A stretch of 64,000 bases of DNA from Brachyhypopomus gauderio (lineage: Eukaryota; Chordata; Actinopteri; Gymnotiformes; Hypopomidae): NCBI RefSeq assembly GCF_052324685.1, contig NC_135218.1, positions 10,686,516 through 10,750,515 of the forward strand. The letters run 5' to 3'. Each line of letters opens with the position of its first letter. The first letter of the stretch is position 1. A program made the position numbers and the translations under genes. The notes under the pieces were generated by a model. The model was not told where the DNA came from. It saw nothing but the letters and a program-made list of their open reading frames with translations, and searched no databases. Shown piece by piece: positions 1-11,100 of this stretch.

Positions 1-890
1 GTGTTCCCATCCATGCATCACATCCAGCGCCCACATACGTTAGCCCGCCTGGCCATAAACGTAGCAAACCCAAAAGTTACTGTGATGTGAGATTTATTAA
101 AGCTCTCACACACGGCCAGTCAGACTAAAGAAAAACAGTTTCATTTTTTATAGTCTACTGTAATTATAACCTATAGCTGCTTACACTGTTTCTTCCGTGA
201 TGCGTGAAACAATAATAATGAAGCATGTATTATTTTTGTTGTTGTCGTTTTGGTGCTCTTAATGACCTAACTAAACACCTTTTCGTGATATGTCAGTCTC
301 ATAATTCGTACTTGAGATGTATTATGTGAGTAGTCTATTGCATGGTGCACGCCTTCTCCGGCGTTTGCTTTCACAAGAACCTCCCTCCAAATACACATTT
401 AAGCTCCCTTTAGGCACACACGCTTTACCATGTATCAGCTTCTGATATGACGCAGAAATTTCTGAAACATAGGGGAAAACTTACTATTTATAAACTGAGA
501 ACGTCTCGTTTTAATTTATTTCAGGGATCGCAGTAAATCACTGGATAGCAAGTAAACAGTCATTATACTTTGATCTATGGGCGCTCTGAATTTCAGGACC
601 ATTATAATCGACTGTACGTTCGGTACTACGTAATGTAGTTTTAATTATATGTTGCCATCTACTGGTGCAACTATCCTTTAAAGCGTTATTTCCACCACCT
701 AGTGGTGGAATATAATACATCAGAATTAAGTTTGTTAATTGGGAATTTAGTGATTTGAGCCAAAATGGAGGACTTACATAAGATTTCAATTCATTTATTA
801 AACTCAATAACAGACCACCAGTCCAAAAGAAAAATATGTTTATTAAAAAAAATAAACAAAAGCATTTGCACAAAGACTTAGGAGTTAAGT
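1..890. other. Intergenic sequence downstream of rassf1
   Basis: AT-rich sequence beyond the probable 3' end of rassf1. I see no splice-consistent coding exon, RNA gene or transposon end on either strand. The open frames here are short and low in complexity. Confidence 0.5.
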
Positions 891-906
891 GAAACTTGTG
901 ATTTTT

Positions 907-912
907 TTTATT
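907..912 (-). terminator. rassf1: Candidate rassf1 polyadenylation signal
   Basis: AATAAA on the minus strand about 480 bases past the rassf1 stop codon. It is the first good hexamer cluster downstream; another AATAAA follows near 838. Transcript ends were not verified. Confidence 0.4.
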
Positions 913-1391
913 AGGTGACAGGACAAAAAAGAAATGAAAAGACACTTAAATGACATAAAAACATACAAAGACAGAATAACAGTATTTGATAAGGAACAAG
1001 ACTTAAGGTGTGTGTGTGTGTTTTAATAGACAACAGCAACTCTAAAACCTCACACTCAGTGAAGCCTAGGGGAGTTCTGTTGACTCTCCATAGAAACACA
1101 GGGTCTTTTCTATGGGAATCTCTGTGTGCAGTCGTTCAATCACACATCATTCACGACAAGTTGGTTCTGATTTCACTCGTCCATTTCCCAGCTCACTCGC
1201 TCGCGCTCAGCCACGATTCACTCTCCTCACGTACGCACATCTGCTTGCGCTCTTGCGCTCCCACACGTTCGCTCACTCTCACTCCCTGTCATCGCACTGA
1301 TGACAGTCCTCATGGGTCTTTGGACAACAACAGAGACCGAGACCCCCTAGTGGCGCTCAGTCAGCAGTGCAGGCTCAGAGGGTCGGCGCCG

Positions 1392-4086
1392 TCAGCCCGG
1401 GTTCGAGCTGACCAGCGCCTCCTTCATGCGGTCGCGGGCGAGAGTGTAGCGCTGTACGATCTGCTTCACGTGTTCCTCCTCCTCACGCTTCAGAATTCGC
1501 AGGAAATTCTGAAGCTCTGGCATAGAGAATGCATCCCACTGGAAGAAAAAACAAATGATGGCAAATACTTTTTAAATAAAAGTGTTAAGAACAACATGAA
1601 TCTTTTCCTGTGCTCATGGCTCTCTCAGTAAGGGACACACCCTCAAGGAGCTACCTAATTATCCAACAAGAGAAGGGATAATAAAGTGTAGAGTTCTGTA
1701 GACAATGTTACATTTCTTGCTTTTAGTAAGTTATTTTCTTAATGACAATTTGTGAAATTCATCTTAAAAGATGTTTTTGTATACAATGGTACGCCCATTT
1801 TTTGTAATGTGTTATTGTGTTTTGTAGATGTGTTATTGTGTTTTGTAGATGTGTTATTGTGTATACTGTAGACTGCTGGTAGTTTTCCTGACAGTCACTT
1901 ACATTGACCTCGCCGGTCTCATTCTCCTTCAGCACCAGACTCAGGACTTTGTCGTTGGGTCCGGCACACAGGCGCAGGTAAAGTGGACACTCATCATCAG
2001 AGAGCTTCCGTAGGTACACTGGGGTCAAGAGAAGGTTAGAGAGACACGGTTACATGGACATCTAGCAGCTGTCCACGCTAAAGAATGTGAAGCAATCTAC
2101 GAAATTCTAAACCCAATCCACAACACACACACACACGAAATCCTAACTCCCACTGAACTGGTTAAGGAGGGCTGGTACATGTTACACAAGTGAAACACAA
2201 GGTTCACTTTTCACATTAAAAAGGTGAATTCACAGCACTGCACCCCAACAGTTTCACACCTTGCTCGTGACGCTCGGTACGTTCAAACAGTGCAAACTTG
2301 GCAGGATTGTCGATGACGGTGAACTTCTTGAGCAGGGCCTGGATCACGTCTTTGGCGCGGGTCTGAGAGCTGATGTGCAGGTGTTTAGCCGTGTCCTTGG
2401 GAAGGTAGAACGATGTGCGTCTCTTTACGACTCCGCCCCTCTTCCCACTGGCCGACTCTTGGGCCGCAGTACGTTTATGTGGAGGCGGGACGGACACTGG
2501 CCTGACCAGCTTCAGATGAACTTTAATGAAGCCAGTGTAGCTGCCATCTTTGTTCTGTGTGCAGTTCAGACAATATAATAGGGAACAGGTTCTGCATCAG
2601 TGCACTGGCTAAGTAAAATAAACAATATGAAAGGGAAAATTAACAAAAGAATATAAATGGAAATTTTAAGTTTTATAGAAGTTTAATTCAGTTGGATAAA
2701 TGTTTTCTTTAGTCATTTTAAGTCTTACCATACACATGAAGAGGTTGCTATTGATCTGTGCATTATACTCCTTTACTTTGTGCTGGATCTCTGAAAGTGA
2801 AAATTCTTGTTTCTTACTCTCAATTACCTCATCCTGTGGGGGAGAGAAAGATAAGAGTATATTAATCATCATTTCTGTTAGGTTCTAATTTCCTGACAAC
2901 AGTGGGTGGATAAGTCTATTACCTCCTACATTGAGTCATCATTAGCATTTAGTTCACATTAATCGAAGGGTAATTACTGGTGCTCATTAATCTCTGATGC
3001 TACTGGGTGCTGGCAGACAGCTGTCTAGAACTTCCCCAGAAATCCACTGACAGAAAAGCATCTGGACTTCATCACCTCAGATGCCTTCCAGGCAAAGCAC
3101 GGAGCCCACATGGAGATTGTGTGGGAGTCAGGAGATGAATCACGCATTTCTCACACATAACTCTCATGTCACAAATCTGTGCACAACTGACTGCATGAGG
3201 ACAGCTGTGCTGATGGGTCAGGTCATATAATTGTCTTAGGTTGAAAAAGGATACGTCTTTTTAAGGTCTCACCTCTTTGAATATGTGTGGAGTGCTTAAC
3301 TCGCACTATGAGAGTTCCAGTGCTTTATACATTTTAGATACCAGTATGGCATATGCTACCAGGATATACTACCAGGATACAAGCTCACAAGAGATGGTGG
3401 GGTAGTTTCAAAAACCGTCTCACACAATTGAGAGAACAGCTGGAGACAACAACTGACCTCTTACAAAAAGTTCATACCCGACATTACCATGCGCCACCAC
3501 AGCAAATCTTTTTACTTGTTCTTTCTTAGGTGAAGTACAATATTTAACTTTCACTTTCTTAGGTGAAGTAATGTCTCACGCTCTTCAAATAGCAGATCAT
3601 TTTGTATTCCATGTTGAATTAAAGTAACATAATCCAGTACTCTTTTCAGTTAGCCACCAAGTTGCATCAGACTTCCTACATTTCCTGTTGAATTAAATGG
3701 GGCAGACCCATGATGTCACTGCTAGCCAATCACATCCATGAGCCCATCCTATTTCTCGTGAGAATGACACCATGTGGATTGTTGCAGCTGCCCGGTCATG
3801 CATGTCTTGGGTTTAGAGCTTGAATTCCTGAACCTGGTTAGTGTAAAAATAGCTCCTTCCCCCCTCCTGCCTTTTCCCTAGAGAAAGAAGGCCTCCCTTG
3901 TGTGCCTTTACCATGTGGGAGTCAAACAGCTTCATTTTTCATTAGTGTAGTCATGCTTCCTGTTTCCTGTCTATACACAAACATATTCATCTGGTTTAGT
4001 CAGAAAATGTAACACTATTACAATGCTACAGCTTCTATTAATTATATTTATATTGTACTCAAACATCAAATTTCCTCTTTACACTA

Positions 4087-4182
<96 letters not shown>

Positions 4183-5391
4183 TGGGTGTGAACAAGACCC
4201 ATATAACTAGGAACAATAGGCAGCTTTCAAAGATGCAGAAGTGGACATGGTTTATAAAGAAAGTGACTGTGTCCCAATTTCAAATGAAAGGCACCTATTG
4301 ATCCTGAAAGGTCAGGATCTGACCCCAAGACCATAGCTTACTGAGACCCCTCCTGACAAACTGCTTTAAACACCCCTCATTTAATAATAAAGTGCACATT
4401 TGTCACCATCACTAGATCAATACATGTAAAGCTTAACGACTCACTTAACACACTGCAATCAAAAAAATCAATAATCAATTAGATAAAAGTCTAACGAGAG
4501 AGATAGGCTTGTCTGATCTCAAGGGTCTTCACCGATCAGGGTGTGCTTGCATTGACAAAAAAACTAATAATAATAACAATATGTCCCACAAGAAAATACA
4601 TGTGTAAAGATGTGTTTTCATTATAGGTTAAGAAACCTACTACACCATTAACATTCTATGACAGAAACAAACAAGACAGATGAGTCTAATGTAAGCCAGT
4701 TTGTCATGAAACAAATTAGTACACACTAATAATCAAGTTTTGCATTTGACTACCCCGTCTGTGAATTCCACTGGTTTCAAAATAAGTGTTGATGTTTAAT
4801 GTGACCATCACCCATGCCAAAGTAAGCAGAAGCAGACAGTGAGTCATGCACCCAAACACCCTCGTGTCTCCCTCAGCGCGTCTACGGGCCTGCCTGCGGT
4901 TCCAGCTGAACACTACCAACACATTACCTGCTCTTTCCCTTTAACATGCACACATTGGAAACAGTCAAATGTACTTGTCAGGAAATCAAGCAAAAAATAA
5001 ATGACATAATTAGACAGAATACTCTAATAAAAGGTAGTATATCTATAAGGCTTCAACAATACATCATGCATTAATTCAATGGTTTAATGCAGTTTAATGA
5101 AGAGATGCATGTAGCTCTTCCTGCTGGAACATTCACAACATCTAGTAAAATAGTAGCGATCGTAACAAGTGAAACCGAGACAATGTTTGGACTCTTGCGA
5201 GCAGGGCGGACGGGAACCTCCTGCACAAACATCCTCACCTTCTCTTTTTTGGGTTTGTGAAAGAAGGAAGTTCGTGCGGTGAAATACTGCTCCAACTCCG
5301 AGTCCGAGTCGCTGCAATACCCGCTACTCGTCGAACTTCCCCAAGTCTTCTCAAAAGACGGGGTTTGCTCGGAACCAGTAACCCCACTCAT
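1392..5391 (-). CDS. rassf1: Rassf1, RASSF1C-type isoform from an internal first exon
   Basis: Alternative product lacking the C1 zinc finger. The first exon 5391-5239 encodes 51 residues and ends in phase 0 at a GTGAGG donor, so it splices directly to shared exons 2833-2729, 2554-2260, 2018-1903 and 1538-1392. The total is 271 residues, against 270 for human RASSF1C. The N-terminus contains TSSGYCSDSDSELEQYFTAR followed by a basic KPKKEK end, the hallmark of the RASSF1C/RASSF3 start. RA and SARAH domains are the same as in the long form. It probably has its own promoter in 5400-5900. The two-promoter gene structure is known in mammals; here it is inferred from intact exons. Confidence 0.93.
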
Positions 5392-8097
5392 TGTAAGAAT
5401 ATCTGGAGTTCGTAAATCTGTTCAAGGTTAGATATTAACCGCTTGGTTAGGCTTCTCAGTGAAAGAAAGTAGTTTTTTCTGCTGAAAATGAAACTATACC
5501 GCCTGTAAAATCCACACTTAAGCCGCACTGTCAAAAAAGTTAATAATTCTTATTAATCGCGAACTATCTGATGCTGTTATCGTACAGTACGCCTATATAT
5601 CCGGCCTCGAACGAGATAATGTAACAGTTTTCACCGTTTCCACGTTGCTGCTTCCTCACGCCGGATGCGCCCCACCCTCACAGTTGAGATTGGAAAATAC
5701 ACAAGCTGAACCAGCCCCGCCATGATTGGCTGAAAACGGGAAGTTCCAACACGACGGTGACGTCATAGCCAGGCGCCATTCTATCGCGCGTCGTTACGCG
5801 CGGGAAGAAAAGCTCAAACCATGGAGCATCGAAGTGCTGATTGGCTGGGCGTACAGTTGCGTAGGCACACGGGGACAATCGGCCTTCTGTTGTCTGTTCA
5901 TTTATTTATGCATTTACCTATTTAATGGCGTAAATTACAAAATATACATTAATAAAGCATAAAACTCTCCATCTCGACAATGATGATAAAAAAATCTAAT
6001 TGTAAACTAAACGTGATCATGATTAAATGTGATAACTGTTTATTAACCATTACTGTACAAGTTAACATTTAGTCATGTTAACATTGTAACATGACTAAAG
6101 GGAATGACAAATCAGAGAAATTGAAAGTTGAAATTGTGCTTCTCTCTCAGTACATTTTTGAAACGCTCAGTAGCCTGCAGAATATAAAACAAGTTGGTGT
6201 CTACTGTATGGTATATCAATAATGGAGTATAAAATAACTGGAAGTAAAACTGGGTAACTTCTATCGATGAATATGTCAGCCCAGTCAGCGTTGTTCTGCA
6301 GGGATGTGGGAGTGTAATGGAATTTTGCGGGAGCAGAATCCAAAGTCTCAGTACACTTTATAAAACGTGGTTCATTATTAAATGCATTCAGTAAAGGTCT
6401 TAAGCATATACTGGTCACAGTGCAATAATTGTCTCTGCAGTGTTTTACTAATTTCCTTTAAAGGCTGCACTAAGAGTTTACAGTTAATAGCATGCTGATG
6501 TTTGTTGCAAAACAAATTAATGATTGTTAAAACATATTGGTGATTATTGAAGCTAATGATGTGTTTGTCTCCCTGTCACTGGCCTGACCAGCACCTCTGT
6601 TCAGAATGTTTATATTTTTTGTGCATATTCAGAGAGCAAATCTCTTGCTTCTCTACTGTAATTATATTGTATTTACACAGTTTATGTTTTTGAAGCTTTT
6701 ACATATTTACTCCACTGTATTACAAGTGATAAATCCTCATTTTGATTGCCGTGCATAGTCATGCAGCTACTGTTTTTAATCCGATTGTCTGTTGACTTGA
6801 CACTATAAGATATAACTTGCAAAACACTAGGTAATGATATTGACTCCTGTAGTTTAGTAGTAGTCTGACTCAATGGTGTCTTGAATTCTGGCCTATCCGT
6901 ACTATTACCTAGGATGTATTCTGTGATCAGAAGCAAAGCACATTGTAAGTCGCTCTGGATAAGAGCGTCTGCTAAATGCCGTAAATGTAAATGTAAATAT
7001 AGGTATGGTTCTGAGAGGGTAAGCCACTTTCCCTGTGGTCATTTTACAGATTAGCATTCCTCAATATTTACTGACAATGCAGTACAGTAAGAGAAGAAAG
7101 TGTCAATGTGAAAGAAATCTCCTGAACAGCAAAACATTTCTCATTGCATTCATAGCAAGTTTTACTATAGGCAATGTGGGCTTTGTTTATTGGCCATTTT
7201 ATTGGAAAATCTGAGTTGGGATTGAACACGACAGGTATTGATGCATCTGAATATTGAAAAAAAAAGTTTGGGGGGACTGAAAATATATCCCTTGCATATC
7301 TCAATCAGCAGTAATACGTTTGTTCATAATACTCCATAATGATCAGGTCATACTGTGCTCATAAGCACACTCAGTAGTGATCGCTGTGATTGGTAAGAAT
7401 TAGCTCAAAAACGCTATTCAAAATGAGAAAAGCCTGACTGTGACTCAGGAGGTGTGAAGTTAAACAACATGTTAATTGTTCTTTTTGCAATGAGGGTTTT
7501 TAATTGTGCAAAGTCACAGTGATTATGAAGTGGTGGTAGAGTTTTTGTTTGCATCCCTACTCACACAAAATGTCAGCGTCTAACAGTAAACACACACATA
7601 ACCTTGCAGATGTACAGTTAGAGACTATCTGTTCCACTGTACATGGAACACCTTGCATGTGTCCAGTTAGAACCCTTGTGTTCCATTTCACTACAAACAC
7701 CTTTTAAGTGCACAATTAAATTAAAGCCGTGTTTCAGTGTACTAGAAACACTTTGCTGGTGTACAAATAGAGCACTGTGCTCCATTGTACTTGAAACACC
7801 TTGCAGGTGTACAGTTAGAGCCATGTGTTCCACTGCACTAGAAACACCTTCAGGTGCCATGTGTTGCTATGCCTATTTTGTATTAGTCATCTTCTATCCA
7901 TTCATCATTAGTTAGTTTCTACTTGCTGAATGTTTTTGGCTGAAAGTATCAAAAACACAGCAGAGCTCTGCCTATTACCAGTTCACCACCCACAAATCTG
8001 ACACTACAATGGAAGTGTATTGGAATGATCAGACACCGAAATACTTCCACTTTACAGCATGGTTAATTTAAATTAAGCATGCAGTTCAGCATAAATG

Positions 8098-8138
<41 letters not shown>

Positions 8139-11100
8139 GCAAATATATACTGTATTACTCATTTACTGCCCTGCTGCATAGGTAGTGAGTTTTTGTAGAC
8201 CCCATAATCCACATTAGGGCATTAGGTTTGGTATTGCTTAATAATATCATAACCTCTTAGCCATCCATTATTTTACTTATTAATCTTAAGGCACATTATT
8301 ACTACTGAACTGTGAACTGTGAATTAAAACTAATGTGAAATAAAGCATTAAAGATTGGAGCCAATGGCAAGACCTGGAAGATTAAATGTTTGATTTTAAG
8401 TTTTACCTATTAGCCAGTCAGCACTGTCCCTGTGATTAAAAACAAAGATTGAGCAGTAATAAATAGGGCACAGAGGGTTAGATGAATAGTGAGAGCCAGA
8501 GGTGGATTACACTCTGTATCTTCAAGGTAGATGCATCTAATAAGGTAGCAAGTGAGTGCAGGTAATTTAAATGGGGCTAAATTGGGCTATAGTGCACCTA
8601 TATATAGTGACGTTTGTATTGTCAGACAATATTGTTACTACTAAGCTAACGATGGGTTTTTAGTAAACGACAAGACACCTTGTGAAATTGATACGATTTA
8701 CTGTTTTGCTAAACTTCCTGGTACAAAATGCACTTAAGACCTTAAACAGATGCACAATTAATTATTTACCTACTGTCACGCTACGGTCCCCGAACCCTTC
8801 CTTTGGGGCGTGTGTTAATGTTGTCTGCGTCTATTCGTCTGCGTCTGTGTACCTCCGTGGGTGTGGGTGCGTCTTGTCATTATCCGTCTCACCTGTGGCT
8901 CGTCTCGTCATCACGTGGGGTTGATGTGGTCTGTCTATTTAATGTGCGTTCGCGCAGTGTCTTGTGCTCGTCGTTGTCTACAGTCTGCACGTTGTGTGCT
9001 GTGTGTGAGTGTTTATCGTGCGCTGATTGCGCAATACTTGTTGTTAAATTAAAGTGACTGTGTGTGAACAACCGGACTCGTGTCTCGTCCGTCTCTCTGG
9101 CGCCACCGGCACAGAACGACGAGCCGACAAGAGACACCAAGCCATGCCAGGCTACACCACCCGGCCAAAGAAGGGCAAGAAGCCCAGCAAGCGCCGCCAT
9201 GCCTCTGCTCCTGCCCCACACCGCGCGGCCACCGTAACTCCCGAACTGATGGAGCAGGACCCGTTATGCAGCATCATGCTGCTTCGGTCTCGGGAGGCCA
9301 AGACGGTGGAAATGGCGGAGTATTTCCGCCAGACCGCGGTGCGGATGTGGAAGGAGCGACACCCCTGTCCAACCAGAGACCTCTCGCCCCTGAGGGTAGG
9401 CTCCCTCGAACTCTGCTCCACAGAGAAGACTCCTGAGAGCGAGTTCGAGGGGGAGGAATCGGAGAGTGAGGAGGAAGAGGAAGATCAGGCTCCCTCGGTT
9501 TGTTCCGCCTCCACCGTGGACTACGGTGAGGAGGAGGACTACCCTCCATCCGTTTGCTACGCCCCCACGGTGGACTATGGTGGGGGAGAGGGGAACGAGG
9601 AGGACTACCCTCCATCTGAGTGCTCCGCACCTGCCGTGGGCTACGGTGAGGAAGAGGAGGAGGAAGACGACGAATACCCTCCGTCAGACTGCTCCGCACC
9701 AGCCGTGGGCTACGACGAGGAGGTGGAGGAGTTCGAGTCGGAGGAGGAAGGCAGTCCGCCTCCCTCGGAGTGTTCCGCTGGGACTGTAAAGGGGAGGTGG
9801 ACACCAGAGACGGTCCCATCCTCCGATCGTTCCGGAGGAGAGAGGATGGACTGCTCCCGGGGTGGCAGCCCGGAGCAGTCCATGGAGTGGGACCAAGGAG
9901 AAGAGGAGGAGGAGATGGAGACCGCAGGGGATCTCCCAGGCGGTCCGCTCGGGGCGTCCGCCGGTCGCGCAGCACCCGGCACGTCCGCCGGTCGCGCAGC
10001 ACCCGGCACGTCCGCCGGTCGCGCAGCACCCGGCACGTCCGCCGGTCGCGCTGCACCCGGCACGTCCGCCGGTCGCGCTGCACCCGGCACGTCCGCCGGT
10101 CGCGCTGCACCCAGCGGAGGATCCGCAGCAAAGACCGGAGGAGGACCGTCCGCTGCAGCACCGGCAGCTCCCGATCTCTCTCCCCTTGTCGCTCTACTCC
10201 TGGCGCGTAGTCTGGCGCCTGTTTCATGTTTGTGTATGCCAGTGTTCGTAAGTCTTCCCATTTGTGTGCCTAACCCGTTTTTCCCTTTCGTTCCACTATG
10301 TGTAAGTGTACCTGTGTGTGTGTTTGTGAATGTCCCGTTAAATGTGTCTAACGTGTTTTCCCCCGTCTTCCCAGGGAGGGTGTTCTAGACTGTGCGTGGC
10401 GGACTCTCCGCCGAGGGCGGTCATCTCCCAGACGCAGGACTGGGCGCTTCAGATCCGCCCATCGACGTGGGTTCGGGGCACTCAGTCCTGTTGGCACCCC
10501 GGGACGGGTAGTGCCCTTGGTGGGGGCGTCTGTCACGCTACGGTCCCCGAACCCTTCCTTTGGGGCGTGTGTTAAATGTTGTCTGCGTCTATTCGTCTGC
10601 GTCTGTGTACCTCCGTGGGTGTGGGTGCGTCTTGTCATTATCCGTCTCACCTGTGGCTCGTCTCGTCATCACGTGGGGTTGATGTGGTCTGTCTATTTAA
10701 TGTGCGTTCGCGCAGTGTCTTGTGCTCGTCGTTGTCTACAGTCTGCACGTTGTGTGCTGTGTGTGAGTGTTTATCGTGCGCTGATTGCGCAATACTTGTT
10801 GTTAAATTAAAGTGACTGTGTGTGAACAACCGGACTCGTGTCTCGTCCGTCTCTCTGGCGCCACCGTCACACCTACATAACAACTTATGCCATTAGGATG
10901 AAAACATTGAAAACATTTAAACTGTTTCATTTAAATCATATATATAACTTCATATAATAAGACAGAAACTAAACAAAATCATTTCCAATTTTGGAATCCA
11001 AAAAAACAGTAAAACATTTTAACACCTATATATAAGGTAAGGACTTCTGAGGAAGTGACCTGTGGCTGCATGTCTTACCACATTGGTATCCGTTTCACTG

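Larger units (their letters stand above)
8774..10871 (+). mobile_element. Non-autonomous LTR retrotransposon, 2.1 kb, recent insertion
   Basis: Direct repeats at 8774-9113 (340 bp) and 10531-10871 (341 bp) begin TGTCACGCTACGGT and end CACA/CACA, giving TG...CA termini. A perfect 5-bp target duplication CCTAC lies at 8769-8773 and 10872-10876. I find only two differences between the repeats: one inserted A near 10575, and G versus T five bases from the end. The internal region is only about 1.4 kb and holds one long plus-strand ORF with no recognisable gag, protease, RT, RNase H or integrase. A G-rich stretch, GGTGGGGGCGTC, directly precedes the 3' LTR and is a plausible polypurine tract. No clear tRNA primer site (TGG...) follows the 5' LTR. 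The element is in rassf1, antisense to it, about 200 bp from RASSF1A exon 2. It must have moved using enzymes from another element. Confidence 0.9.

Noticed and set aside
7618-7915. 80-90-codon ORFs on both strands with a repeating motif
   Set aside because: They follow a degenerate non-coding tandem repeat whose period is not in frame.
9274-10261. Long antisense ORFs (317 and 183 codons) and other-frame plus ORFs in the LTR element
   Set aside because: GC-rich, 27-bp-periodic sequence lacks stops in many frames. The plus frame from 9144 has the most protein-like modular structure and the right orientation relative to the LTRs and polypurine tract.
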